Assembly: GCA_024449915.1 (NCBI GenBank)
Contig: JAMZAV010005047.1
Coordinates: 33,970-97,969 of the forward strand
Direction: 5' to 3'
DNA length: 64,000 nt
Source: Sweltsa coloradensis
Taxonomy: Eukaryota > Arthropoda > Insecta > Plecoptera > Chloroperlidae
Positions within the stretch are counted from its first letter, which is position 1, and every line of letters starts with the position of its first letter. Under the pieces are notes generated by a model that worked only from the letters and a program-made list of their open reading frames with translations, ran no database searches and was not told the DNA's origin. The translations under genes were made by a program, and so were the position numbers. Positions 33,478 through 45,092 of the stretch are shown one piece after another.

Positions 33478-34600
33478 AAATACAAAAATTTGTAAAAAAA
33501 AAAAAAAAAAACGGCGGCCAAGCTCTCCTTCGAAAGTCCTCGGCTGTGAATGCTGTGAGATATAGAAGTTGAGCCAAGCATTTTATTCTTTCTCCCTAGT
33601 TTCGAATTGAAAAGAAGTAAGATCATTTCGCCTGTTGACGAGCCTCAAGCCAACCATTTTCGTGGTAAAAAAAAGTAAAAATTTTAAACTCAAAATCATA
33701 AAAAAATTTACTTGCCATTGGCTTTTTAGAGTTCTCGTTATGAACCAAATTCAGTGGCCAAGTAATTTTTTTATGATTTTGAGTTTAAAATAAAAAATTA
33801 CTTGGCCATTGAATTTGGTTTATAACGAGAACTCTAAAATGTCAATGAGCAAGTAATTTTTTTTATGATTTTGAGTTTAAAATTTTTACTTTTTTTACCA
33901 CGAAAATGGTTGGCTTGGCGCTCGTCAACAGGCGAAATGATCTTACTTCTTTTTAATGCTCCCCGTCTGGGCCCGGGGTAGAATTGGCCCAGATCATGGT
34001 TCTGCTAATCGTAAAAGGCGATTCAAGAGAAAAAGTCCACCTCGCAAACATCATCTAGTACAAGCGGAGTATTATAACTCCCCGAATCTAGAGGCGAGCT
34101 CTGGCAATCGTCGTCGGGGACCTTGCCCCCTTCCCTTGACGACCCCTCGACGACGATGACGACTATTACACCACGAACGATGACAAAGACAATGACGACC
34201 GCGACGTGAGAACCCCTTTTCCTCCTCTTAACCGTGGCTGGTTCAGACCAGCATGGGTCCCTACTCCCCCGCCACCCCTAGGCTAGAGTGGTGCATTATG
34301 ACCTAAGGGTAGACGCGTCCTTAATCCAAATAACAAAAAAAAATATTTTCAATGCGAAACTAGGGAGAAAGAATGAAAATGCTTGGCTCAACTTCTATAT
34401 CTCACAGCATTCACAGCCAAAGAGTTTTGAAGGAGAGATGGCTGCCGTTTTTTTTTTTTTTTTTACAAATTTTAGTATTTTGGGGGATATCTCATCTTTT
34501 TGTTGTTTGTTTATTATCAAGGCGTGAACTACGTGAAAAACGTGAAAAGGTGGATAGGCCTACAGTGCCTCTAAAACAGATTGTATAGAAACAAAAGCTA
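33478..34600. mobile_element. family B fold-back interrupted by G, centre of the second E palindrome
   Basis: The left arm is 33,478-33,680. The centre has three TTACTTGGCCATTG-type units up to about 33,880. The right arm is 33,880-33,961 and 34,351-34,600. The G copy splits the right arm exactly within the ...CTTTTCAATGCGAAAC... consensus. Confidence 0.75.
33962..34350 (+). mobile_element. G retroposon with clean target duplication
   Basis: Inserted into the B arm. AATGC is repeated at 33,957-33,961 and 34,351-34,355, and the T-rich bases upstream of each copy also partly match. The 3' end is CCAAATAAC followed by a run of A, as expected of a retroposed sequence. A GAC/GAT-rich run (encoding D repeats in one frame) and CTAGAGGCGAGCTCTGG are shared with the other copies. 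Possible RNA or LINE source unknown. Confidence 0.65.
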
Positions 34601-34734
34601 CCATCTTTTGTTTAATGGTTAATGTCGTCTTGGGTTTTTGTGTGAATGATTTGTTGACCGGACTGAAACACATTGACGCATAATTTAAGCCAGCAATTAA
34701 AATATTCAAATTGTATTAAATACGACCTAACGTT

Positions 34735-35400
34735 TTTCGCGAAGTTAACAGTGGGGGTGAAATATCGCTTGCCTCCCGGTGGATTATTTTTTTTTATATT
34801 ATTATGTACCATCAAGCTAAATTTCATGCTGAAAACTCATTCGGTGCCTTCATGGTGAATGCTGGAAATCAAGGTAAAAATAATATAAACTATTAGGGAT
34901 GGCGGTTGGAAAAATGTCTTTTAGGAAATGAGAATAGGCCGATTGGGTTAAAACACAATAAACATAATGTTCATAACTAATTTTAAAAAAAAAAAAACAA
35001 TTTTGGGTCAGAGCTATAAATTATTCCAATTTTAGGGGATGATGTAAGGGGTGGTGGGGGTGGAATATCACTTGCATCTCGGCAGACTATTTTTCGTTGT
35101 TATGAACTATCATGCAAAATTTAATGCTAATAACTCATTAGGTACCTTAATGGTGAATGCTGGTAATCAAGGTAAAGATAATATAAACTATTAGGGATGG
35201 GGGATGAAAAAATGTGGTCTAGGAGATGGGAATAGGTCGATGGGGTTAAAATACATTAAAACATAATTAATTAACTAATTTAAATACAAAATCAATTTTA
35301 GGTTAGAGCTACGAATTATTCCAATTTTAGGGGATGATTCAGGGGGTGTTGGGGGAGGAATAGCGCTTGCCTCTCGGAGGATTATTATTTATAGTATTAT
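34735..35400. repeat. E-type tandem units, right arm
   Basis: Three anchors (CGCTTGCCTCCCGG at about 34,767, a variant at about 35,070, GCGCTTGCCTCTCGG at about 35,367), spaced 303 and 297 bp, in the opposite orientation to 26,154-33,470. With the B element between them, this mirrors the organisation of 12,763-17,853. Confidence 0.75.
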
Positions 35401-35608
35401 ATGTGATACAGGGCCGCTGACATGTATCGCCGGCCTATATGCACCTCCATGGACCTCGCCTGGCACCTGAACAACACCTTCTTGCAAGGAAGGCGCGGGG
35501 ACTGGATATAAGTGACCTCACTATGTGTTACAGGGCTGCTGGGCCCCTATGGAAGGCTCGCCGGGCCCCAACACCCTTCGGGGGGGGGATGGAAAAGGCC
35601 TCAAGGGC
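35401..35608. other. GC-rich unique sequence
   Basis: It includes CTATGGAAGGCTCGCCGGGC and a run of nine G. No frame, RNA or repeat is recognised. Confidence 0.4.
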
Positions 35609-35896
35609 ATGAAAAAAATATATTAACAAAAATAACATAAAACATTAAATAAATTTATTGAAACATTTATATGTGGAAATATCAAAATTAACAGACGACA
35701 TTTCAAAATAAAAGCTTGGTCGATGAATTTTTAGCTTGGTTGTCGTTACTGACTAACCAAAACACAACCAATCCAAATCCATCGACCAAGCTTTTAATTT
35801 TGAAAGGCGTCTGTTAATTTTTATATTTGCACATGTAAATGTTTCAATCAATTTATTTAATGTTTTATGTTATTTTTGTTAATATATTTTTTTCAT
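35609..35896. mobile_element. palindromic MITE-like element, 288 bp
   Basis: Arms of about 120 bp: TGAAAAAAATATATTAAC, ATAACATAAAACATTAAAT, AACAGACGACATTTC-type and AAGCTTGGTCGATG, with complements. The spacer is about 40 bp. No clear target duplication. Confidence 0.65.
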
Positions 35897-36172
35897 AATT
35901 ATAGTTAGATAATAATATGGATATTGATATATTATTAATTTATTATATAATTAATAAATATATTTATTATCTAATTAATAAATATATTTATTATTTTAAC
36001 AAAATAATGGCTTGACCACACTTCTAGTATATGAATGAATGAAGGCGGTGAGTTGTTGTGGGAGTTTTTGAAATTGATTTTAGGATGTTTAAATATGACA
36101 TATTTTTGAGTTCTACATTGAGCTGTGGGATAATTTTGGGACCAGAATGTGAAGATTTGTAAGTTTAAGTGG
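35897..36172. other. AT-rich sequence, no gene
   Basis: A short TTAATAAATATATTTATTA-type tandem repeat lies at about 35,930-36,000. The rest is unassigned. Confidence 0.5.
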
Positions 36173-36180
36173 AACTATCG

Positions 36181-36265
36181 CTTTGATTTAAAGTCCCCCA
36201 CTGAAAATCAGTTATATAACTGAGTGGGTAGACTCTAAATAAAATTTATTTATTTATTTATTTAT
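36181..36265 (+). mobile_element. 5'-truncated SINE S (tail only)
   Basis: It holds only the last ~60 bp of the SINE (CTTTGATTTAAAGTCCCCCA...TGGGTAGACTCTAAATAAA) and a (TTTA)n tail. AACTATCG is duplicated at 36,173-36,180 and 36,266-36,273. This is a signature of target-primed reverse transcription. Confidence 0.8.
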
Positions 36266-36329
36266 AACTATCGTTATTCACTGTTTCTATTGACAGGTGA
36301 GTTAACTAAGAGAGATTTAAAAAAAAAAA

Positions 36330-36890
36330 TGGAAGAATTTACCTGATTGCATGAATAAAACAAAATATTTGAACAATTGAATGAATCAAGGCTACAAGAA
36401 TTTAGGGAAGAGAGAAGGTCTTCTAGTTCAAAGGACAGGATGGAGGAAGATACAGAATCGGGTTTTTGCAACTGTTGTAACAAATTAATTGAAAAAGGAG
36501 CAAAAGCAATTGGGTGCGATGGGTGTACAGATTAATTTCTAATTGACTGTGTCTACATTACTACAAAACAATTTAATGATTACAAGTTTGAGTAACTTAA
36601 AGTGGTTTTGTGACAAATGTAACGATGAGGTGTGCTGGGGTAAGGGGCGTACACAAGAGTCAAGCCCGCCATGTGAGGTTATGTTGCTGAAAGAGATCAT
36701 TAGTGAGAAGGAAAAAAGACTGGAGCTGCAGGACAACATTATAAGACTGCTAAATAGGGACTCAAATGATCCAGTAGAATCCAGTGATGACAGTAATAAG
36801 GATGATGACCTTGGGTTTGATAATGTGCATAAGACTTGGCCTAGGACTAGGCCTACTGGCTATGGTAGGCCTAAATGGGGTGGGTGCTGC
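36330..36890 (+). pseudogene. LINE ORF1-like remnant: PHD finger plus coiled coil
   Basis: In one frame FCNCCNKLIEKGAKAIGCDGC gives the first half of a PHD finger. After a stop and frameshift the second half follows as LKWFCDKCNDEVCW. Then comes a charged helical stretch (LLKEIISEKEKRLELQDNII), then an acidic tail to a stop near 36,891. This is the layout of ORF1 or Gag-like proteins of several CR1-group LINEs. No matching RT was found nearby on this strand. Confidence 0.6.
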
Positions 36891-37038
36891 TGAGGTTAAA
36901 CATTCGTAATCGCGCGCCTTAGTCTTCAAGCCTACCTCAGGCGGTGGGAACCATAATAGCATAGCGGTGGCGCGCATCAAACTACTACGAGCCGAGCAGA
37001 GCCTCGTGTGTAAACACTGTAATATGTTTAATGTTAAG

Positions 37039-37804
37039 CTAGGAAAACGCTTAAGTCCCGCCGCGTTGATGGATGAGCTTTTAAAAGATTTTAGTTTACG
37101 TGGGATATCTTTACTTTTGGAAGTGCTTTGTTTTGTTGCCTACGCATTGTAGGTGATTGTTGTCAAGTTTCTATTGTTTCTTGTCAATTGGTATTATTTA
37201 CCGTAAAAAACTTATAGTAAAAGCTTTATTTCTATGTATTCTGGCTAACTTTTTCAACTTTTTCTTTCAAAAGGTACTACATCACCATAACCTTAATATC
37301 CATGTATAATATGAACGTTGTAGCCCCACCCGTTTGGTCATAATTGGCCCAAATGGCACGAAAATATCGCACAAAAAATCAAAAAACTTATATTAAAAGC
37401 TTTATTTCTATAGATTCTGGCTAACTTTTTCAACTTTTTCTTTCAAAATGTACTACGTCACCATAACCTTAATGTCCATGTATAATATGAACGTTGTAGC
37501 CCCACCTGTTTGGTCAGAATTGGCCCAAATGGTAAGAAAATATCGCACAAAAAATCGAAAAAAATCGTAAAAGTACGATATTAATGAGAAATATTTCTTC
37601 GATTGTACCAAAAAACGTGGCAAGTCTAAGTTCAGAGATTTCGAAGGTCCTGTCAAATTTTCATCAAGATCGCATATGCTGTTTGCCCGGTAGAGAGTGA
37701 ACAAACAGACAAAAAAAAAAAAAAAACACCCTAGCTAAATTTTTTTGGGGGTCAGTGAAATTGAAGTCTTCGCTTCACTCGCTTCGCTCGCTACGCTCAT
37801 CCAA
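37039..37804 (-). mobile_element. family A copy, complete (766 bp)
   Basis: CTAGGAAAACGC to GCTACGCTCATCCAA. Here the base before CTAG is G instead of the usual A. It sits just upstream of gypsy 1, probably inside its 5' LTR. Confidence 0.7.
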
Positions 37805-37969
37805 TAAATAACTCATCTACATAACCTGTTGTGTTGAACACCATTACATCACTTCATGGTGGCAGTGAACGGTAACGAACCTGCAAAATAAGACGGGAAG
37901 ACGGCCGGTAAGTGTTAAAACATTGCTTAAACAAGGGCCTAGGCTAGGCCCTAGGAGGTTAGGTTTGGC

Positions 37970-38700
37970 GTGGCCTACAGCATAACGGCCTACAAACCAC
38001 CAAAAGCCTTCGAACCAGGGTCAATTCCGGCAGAGAATTGGTCCCGTTGGCGTCAAAGGTATGAATTCTACGTCGATGCAGCAGACATTGACAGTAAACC
38101 AGTTAAAAAACAAATCGCCGATTTGATGCATACAATTGGTGATTCTGGGGTAGCTATTTATAATGCCCTAGAGGGTTTACCTGAGCCAGATGTACTCACA
38201 GCCAAGGATATTTTAGACGGTATCACGAACTACTATGTCCCATATACAAAAATACTACATACACACGTTATTTATTTTTCTCTGAGAACCAAACAGAGCT
38301 CCAGAGCACAGATGATTATGTCCTAGTGCTCCGCCAAAGGGCCAAAGACTGTGAATTTGGGTCATTGATGGAGAGCCTAATAAAAGATAGCCTCATAGGT
38401 GGCATTAGGCCTAAAGACCAAACTATGAGGGAAAGACTGTTAAAGGACCACACCATGACCTTGACTAAGGCAATCAATCTGTGTCGGGGCCAATTAAGAG
38501 TCCAAGAAGCAGGCTCGGGAAATGGAGTCGAAGGCAGATGAGAGTGTTCATGCTATAGGCTTATAGAAACAACACCATAGTAAAACAAAAACACACTCGA
38601 ATCAACTTCCAGAAGGGTGACTGCCCCGCCTACGGCCGAATCTGCCATAGCTGTGGGAAATCTAATCATTATTCTTCAATGTGCGCATGAAAACCTGGGA
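37970..38700 (+). pseudogene. gypsy 1 gag
   Basis: The frame 37,970-38,326 starts the capsid-like region (FEPGSIPAENWSRWRQRYEF). It continues after a frameshift at 38,326-38,541 (FGSLMESLIKDSLIGGIRPK, LTKAINLCRGQL). A stop at about 38,540 and another frame change lead to a CCHC zinc knuckle, C-x2-C-x4-H-x4-C, at 38,643-38,684. The pattern and length are normal for gypsy gag proteins that package their RNA. Not translatable as one protein. Confidence 0.75.
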
Positions 38701-38720
38701 AACGCACAAACAAGAATAAA

Positions 38721-39110
38721 GTGCATGCTGTTTGGAACAAGGATTGCAATAGTGGAAGTGACTTCACATCAGAGGAAGACTTCGAGATTAATGCTCTACA
38801 CGTAGGATCGATGAAGTCCCGTACAGAATGGTTGCAGAAGGTTGAAGTGGACGGCCTAACGGTGAATTTCAAGCTGGATCCCGGTTCGGAGGTAAACATG
38901 CTTCCCAACAAGGTTTAACTACAAATAAAAAATAGACCGCGCCTAGAAAAGTCAACTCAACATATCACTTCCTACAGCAACAATAACGTACCTTATGACT
39001 GAGGGTACGTGTAGGCTAACTTGTAAAGTGCACGAGTCAAGCAGGCCATTTCAGTTCTTTGTGGCCAAAGATATCTCGCCACCCATTTTAGGACTGACAG
39101 CCTGCGAGTC
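38721..39110 (+). pseudogene. gypsy 1 aspartic protease
   Basis: FKLDPGSEVNMLP carries the active site, with DPGS in place of the more common D[ST]G; gypsy 2 has the same DPGSEVN. A stop at 38,916 and a frame change follow. The C-terminal part ends in PPILGLTACESL, the usual ILG motif. Confidence 0.75.
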
Positions 39111-39956
39111 TTTAAAGCTGGTTAAACGCTTGCATGCAGTAAAGAAGCCTATTAGTGCTGAAGACATTATCAATAAATACTCTAATGTTTTTAAAGGGTT
39201 AGGCAAACTGGAGACTGAGCACAAAATCAGGCTTCAGGAGGGTGCTAGGCCTACCATTGCGGCAGCACGCAAAATCCCGGTGTCTCTTAAAGATAAAGTT
39301 AAGGCGGAGCTTGACCGCATGGTTGACGAAGGGATATTAGTAAAAGTGGATGAACCAACAGATTGGGTCCATCCAATGGTGTTTGTATCTAAGCCTAATG
39401 GTAAACTTAGGATTTGTATGGATCCTCGACCCACTACCCCATTCCTACGACTGAAGGGATTTTTGGTGAACTGAAGGGGGCAACGGTTTTTACTGTGTTA
39501 GACAGATCCGCAGCGTTCTGGCAAATTCCTCTGGATGACGAATCCTCCAAACTTTGTACTATTGCAACTTCAAAGGGTAGATTTAGATTCACAAGAGTTC
39601 CATTTGGCATAAACAGTGCTCCTGAAATCCTGCAGAAAGAAATTCATAAATTAACTGAAGGAATAGAAGGAATTCTCTCCTTCCAAGATGACTTTTTGGT
39701 CTGTGGTAAAACAAGGGAAGAACATAACGAGAGACTAGATCGCGTGCTACAGCGAGCTGAGGAAATAAACTTCAAATTTTCTAGAGATAAACTACAGTTA
39801 GCAGTGCCAAAGATTGGATTTCTGGGACATAAAGTCACTCCCAAAGGGGTCGGAGTACATGAATCTAAGGTCAAAGCCATTTCCGCAATCCCAGTACCAC
39901 ACAATCGGGTAGAACTCCAAAGGTTCCTGGGAATGGTTAACTTCTTAGCCAGATAG
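39110..39956 (+). pseudogene. gypsy 1 reverse transcriptase
   Basis: Motifs in order: PTIAAARKIPVSLKDKVKAEL, WVHPMVFVSKPNGKLRICMDPR, YPIPTTEGIF, FTVLDRSAAFWQIPL, FTRVPFGINSAPE, FQDD (39,681-39,692), LGHKVTPKGV. The catalytic box normally reads Y-x-D-D, here F-Q-D-D; both aspartates remain. A frameshift near 39,420 removes a few residues, and a stop at 39,954 separates RT from RNase H. Confidence 0.8.
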
Positions 39957-40019
39957 GTACCAAATCTTTCAGGAACCTCCCATTCCCTTCGACAGCTACT
40001 CCGGAAGGATAACGAATTC

Positions 40020-41006
40020 ATCTGGACGGAGGCTCAACAAACATCTTTCGAGAAATTGAAAGCACTTGTAAGTAATGTACCTGTTTTGTCTTTCTATGAC
40101 GACAAGGCACCATTAACGCTTTCGGTTGATTCCAGTCGTTATGGGTTAGGAGCGGTTCTCCTTCAAAACGGGAAGCCGTTAGCTTATGCTTCAGCATCAC
40201 TCACTAAAACACAAATGAACTATAGTCAGATAGATGAAGAGTTTTTGGCGATAACCTGGGGTTGCAAGCATTTCCATTTCTACGTTTATGGTCGCAACTT
40301 CACCGTAGAAACGGATCATAAGCCTCTGTTGGGCATCATCAAAAAACCCATCGAAAATATATCACCTCCTCTACAGAGAATGTTGGTGCGATTCCAGCGT
40401 TACAACCCTAACCTGATACATGTTCCAGGAAAGAGAATGTACGCAGCAGACACATTGTCGCGAGCACCGATTCTTGAACAAAACGTGGATACAGACTATC
40501 TCGAAGGTGAAGCTTCAGCGGTGCATTCTCTGACCGGTGTCACGGATGAAAGAGAAGCGCAGTTGGTGAAGGACACTCAAGATGATCCTGACATACAAGC
40601 GTTCAAGAGATACATCAGAGACGGCTGGCCCAAACACAAGCCAGACCCTGCAGGTTCTTCGGTGAATGCCTTTTGGCATTGTCGGAACGAGCTGCACGAG
40701 GCTGGAGGTTTGATCTTCAGAGGGTCAAGACTGGTCATTCCCCGGAACCAGCGGAGTAACATTCTCACGTTACTCCATGGAGCACATCAGGGTGTGGCAT
40801 CCTGCCAAGCTAAAGCACGAGCTGCAGTATACTGGCCAGGTACGTCAACTGATATTAAACAACTTATACTGTCATGTCCCACGTCTCAAAATTATTCCGT
40901 GGCTAATTGCAAGGAACCTCTACTTCCACATTCCGTTCCAGAGTTGCCTTGGGAAAAGGTAGGAGTTGATTTTTGCAAGGCCCGTGATAAATCCTACATG
41001 GTGTAG
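40020..41006 (+). pseudogene. gypsy 1 RNase H and integrase zinc finger
   Basis: RNase H: LSVDSSRYGLGAVLLQ (first D), MNYSQIDEEFLAI (E), VETDHKPL (D), ending HVPGKRMYAADTLSRAP. The integrase N-terminal finger follows: IPRNQRSNILTLLHGAHQGV (HxxxH) and CPTSQ, where the second zinc cysteine is replaced by serine. The integrase core starts WEKVGVDF (first catalytic D). A TAG stop at 41,004 interrupts it. Confidence 0.8.
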
Positions 41007-41915
41007 ACAGACTATCATTCCAAGTTTATTGAAATCCGTGAGTTGACAACGACTACAGCTTCTACAGTCGTTGCAGTTCTGAAACAAATATTCGCTACTT
41101 ACGGCATTCCGTCAACCTTGTTTTCTGACAATGGGCCCCCATTTGACTCTAAAATCTTCAAACAGTTCTGCGTCGATTGGGACATAAGCCATACAACTTC
41201 AAGCCCACTCTATCCCAGAAGCAATGGCATGACAGAAAGGGCTGTCGGAATTGCTAAAGGTTTGCTAATCAAAGCTTCAAAATCTGGCAGAGATCCTATA
41301 GTAGCAGTCCTAGACTACAATACCACTCCCAAGCAGGGATTACCATTGCCTGCGGAGATGCTGATGGGTCGTCGCTTGCGAACTCTGCTTCCAAGCTCTG
41401 CATGTCTGCAGAAACCAGTTTTTGACAACCGCAACACGATCAAGGTTCTTCGAGAACAACAAAAGTCTCAGAAAGTGTATCACGACCAGGATACCCATCC
41501 CCTACCGGTATTGTTCCCGGGACAACCTATCCTTATCCAATATTCACATCGGAATTGGATTCCCGGGCAAGTTTTAAACCACGATCACACTCCTCGATCA
41601 TACCAAGTATCCACCCCAGAAGGCTCCGCTCTGCGGCGAAACAGAGTACATATCCGAGCCAGGCCAGTTCAGCTTGGCGAGTCTCCACCCATGAACAACA
41701 AGATTGAGTTCCCCATACCAACTCATTCGCTATCTCCGAGAGCGATATCACCGGATGTTCAAGAGATGTCTCAAGACACAGCCGAGCCAGTTCCAGTGGG
41801 CCCGACCAAGCATCCCGACTTTGCAACTACCAGGGCCTGTCATGATGGTGAATCCTCAGGTTGGATCAACCCCAAGATTTACACGCCGAGGCCGTGCCAA
41901 TTAATTGCCCACTAG
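41007..41915 (+). pseudogene. gypsy 1 integrase core and C-terminus
   Basis: After the stop the same frame continues TDYHSKFIEI. The frame 41,043-41,915 then carries FSDNGPPFDS (second D), SNGMTERAVGIAK (E) and LPLPAEMLMGRRLRTLLPSS. Next comes GQPILIQ...NWIPGQV...RSYQVSTPEG, the C-terminal fold that binds DNA. A proline-rich tail ends at 41,915. This is the longest intact piece of the element. Confidence 0.8.
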
Positions 41916-42084
41916 ATATCAGTAATTGTTTCAGCTCTAAATCATGTCACTTGTAATATGTGCATTCAATTAACAATATCGTTTAATCAATAGGCTAATC
42001 ATGGTATTGTATAATTAGGCCATAAACTGATCATTGTGAGACTGAAGGGGAAAAATCTGACTGAAAACATTAACAGTGCAGATA

Positions 42085-42535
42085 CGAGCCCACAGCCAAC
42101 CATTTAAAAACGTCACATACCTTAGGTATTTGTTCTTCACAGAAGAACAAAAGCTGGGACAATCATATGACCAGTACCTGGTTGTACTTAAAACCAAGTA
42201 AGGCAAAACCTTGTGAATTCGGTTCACTAAAGGACACTTTGATAAAAGATAGATTAATAATAGGTATCAGAGATGATGCAATGAGAGAGAGTGATTACTG
42301 AAAGACCCTAATATGACCTTGGACAAAGCTTTGAATTTGCTGAGGGCAGATGAAAGGTCTAAAAATCAAAACAAGACTATGGGAGATAGAAAACTAGAAA
42401 CAGCAGCTGTGCATGCAATGAGCTAGAGGCTAGAGACAGCAAGGCTAGGCCTAAGCAGAAAAACAGTACTTACCCTAGGCCTAAGTTTGAAGGAGTGTTT
42501 AGCAGTAGTAAACACACAAACCCCAACTGTAGTAG
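42085..42535 (+). pseudogene. gypsy 2 gag fragment
   Basis: Broken frames parallel the gypsy 1 gag: YLFFTEEQKLGQSYDQY, then CEFGSLKDTLIKDRLIIGIR-type sequence, then PNMTLDKALNLLRADERS. At the 3' end one frame gives NPNCSRC, the first half of a zinc knuckle. The gene is cut here by the E/B insertion and resumes at 45,373. Confidence 0.65.
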
Positions 42536-42544
42536 GTGTAGTTT

Positions 42545-43060
42545 AATATCCAACCAAATACAAAAATTTGTAAAAAAAACGGCAGCCAAGCTCTCCTTCA
42601 AAAGTCTTCGGCTGTGAATGCTGTGAGATTTGTTGTTTGTTGAGCCAAGCTTTTTATTCTTTCTCCCTAGTTTTGCTTTGAAAATAATTAAGATCATTTC
42701 GCCTGTTGACGAGCGCCAAGCCAACGATTTTTGTGGTAAAAAAGGAAAATTTTAAACTCGAAATCATAAAAAAAATCTTGGCCATGAACGAAATTCAATA
42801 GCCAAGCCATTTTTTTTATGATTTCGAGTTTAAAAATTTTACTTCTTTACCACAAAAATCGTTGGCTTGGCGCTCGTCAACAGGCGAAATGATCTTACTT
42901 ATTTTCAAAGCGAAACTAGGGAGAAAGAATAAAAAGCTTGGCTCAACTTCTATATCTCACAGCATTCACAGCCGAAGACTTTTGAACGAGAGCTTGGCTG
43001 CCGTTTTTTTTTTTTTTTTTTTTTTTTACAAATTTTTGTATTTAGCTGGATATAACATCT
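42545..43060. mobile_element. family B fold-back
   Basis: Arms with AAACGGCAGCCAAGCTCTCC, TTTCGCCTGTTGACGAGCGC and complements around AATCATAAAAAAAATCTTGGCC. The symmetry extends outward as ATATCC...GGATAT. It forms the left part of the E-type insertion in gypsy 2. Confidence 0.75.
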
Positions 43061-45061
43061 TTTTTGTTGTTCGTTGATGGACTTTGAATGATTCAATTTG
43101 TTAAGTTCAAAGTTGTTTTTTTGACATTTTTGGGCCCACGGCCCCCCCCCCCCAAAGATACCCCTTGTGTTTTGAGCACTAGATATTTTATGGTTAAGAG
43201 CATGTTTAATTTCAAGCTTGTACAAATTACTACACCTGAGTAATTACGCGTTTTGATTTTGATTTTGATTTTCCCCGGTCCCAATTGCCCGGTTTTGGTT
43301 ATATGAGGTACATCTGAGCGTGGCCCAAGTTTCAAAGTTCTAAGATGAACCGTTTTCTCAGTATAGCGTATTATTCATAAGAGTACGGAATTACCTACTT
43401 TTGATAATTTTGATTATAAGCTCGAGCATTATGGCATTAAGGGCAATTTGCTAAGGTGGTTCGAGAGTTTCCTTGTCGGCCGCACGCAGTTTGTCCATTT
43501 CAACGGCGAGCGCTCAGAATTCCGGGATGTGCCCTCGGGCGTCATCCAGGGAAGTGTGCTTGGCCCCCTGCTATTTAACGTCTTCGTAGCCGACCTCCCT
43601 ACCTCGGCAAGGATCCAAATGCTCCAGTACGCTGACGACGTCACACTGTACTGCATCGTGGTCACCCAAGAGGATGCAGACGCCCTTCAAGCAGACCTAG
43701 ACGACATTCAGATTTGGTGCGACAACAATGGCATGTCACTCAACGCCCTCAAGTGCAAGATGATGGACATCACGCGCGCGCGCACCCCTCTATACTTCCT
43801 GTACACCATAGATGGTGTCCCACTCGAGTACGTCGACAAGCAGCGCCTCCTCGGCATTCACATCACAAGCGACCTCCGATGGAACGTTCACACCGATATC
43901 GTGCGGGCAAAGGCGGCGCAGGTGCTGGGTTTCGCGGCCCCTAACCTGCACGGGTGCACGCCGCGCGTCAAGAGGATGGCCTACCTGTCGCTAGTTAAAC
44001 CCACCATGACTTTCGGCCTCCCCGCCTGGCACCCAACCACCATTGAGAACACTACCAAACTTGAGAGGGTGCAGAGAAGGGCATTGCATTTCATACATGG
44101 CCGTAACCTCCCTCCACCCTGTGACCAGAAGCAGGTTATGCCAATGACCATGCACCTGCAATACACCGATCTGGTGTTTTTTAAAAGATGCCTCAGTGGC
44201 GCCACTGATTTTGACGTGTGCGCGCGCATCATCCAGGGCCGCGTGTTGAGAGGTGACGATAGTAGGCACCCCCGCCCCCAACCCCTTCGGCCAAAGGAGT
44301 GCTCGGCCGACGTGCTTTTTCTTTCCGGGTTGTTAACCCATGGAACGACCTGCCGCCCGCCCTCAAAGACTGCACAGTAAGTCATTTCCCTTCCATGTGT
44401 AAGGAGTACTTATGGGAGAACCAACTACAAGTGCCATGTTAATCTTTGGTTTCACGTGCTTTACAAGGCTCTTCGCGGCACAAGATTTCTACAAAGATAT
44501 CAAGTGTTTTAGTAAAATATTTACTAGTGTCGACGCCTTTTCTTGTTGTTAAAAAATGTAATAACAACAAGGATAAACAATAAAATAAAATAAATAAATT
44601 TCCTCCGGTACCCGTTATCCAATTTTGCTTTCCATATTCAAAAGTGATAAAGAATGAGAGATATCAAAATGTATTCCACGTTTGAAACATCTCAGTTGTA
44701 GCGTTTTCTTTGAATGATTCATTTCCTAAAGTTCAGATATGTTTTTTGTCATTTTTGGGCCCATGGTCATCCCCAAATTTAGCCCCTTGTGTTTTGGACG
44801 CAAGATATTTATAATGGTTAATAGCATGTTTCATTTCAAGTTTGTACAAATTACTACGCCTTGGTAATTACGCGTTTTGATTATTATCCAAATTTTGATT
44901 TTCTCCGTACCCTGTTACCCGATTTTGGTTTTGAAAGCAAAAGTCACTGCGTCTGAAGTACATCTAAGTGTGGTCCAAGTTTCATAGTTCTAAGATTTAC
45001 CGTTTTCTCTGTAGGCAAATTAATCTCCGCGGAGAACTCCTAGCCAGCCAGCCACCAGCCA

Positions 45062-45092
<31 letters not shown>

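Larger units (their letters stand above)
37805..42060 (+). mobile_element. gypsy-type LTR retrotransposon 1, decayed
   Basis: TGGTGGCAGTGAACGG at about 37,857 fits the primer-binding region used by many gypsy elements. A full gag-protease-RT-RNase H-integrase order follows, in one direction, across several frames. A purine tract (GACTGAAGGGGAAAAA) lies at about 42,041. No LTR pair could be matched; the 5' LTR is cut by the A insertion. Confidence 0.75.

Noticed and set aside
43981..44385. Reverse-strand frame of 134 codons opposite the GC-rich LINE
   Set aside because: It is a shadow of the RT coding strand, favoured by GC-rich codons.
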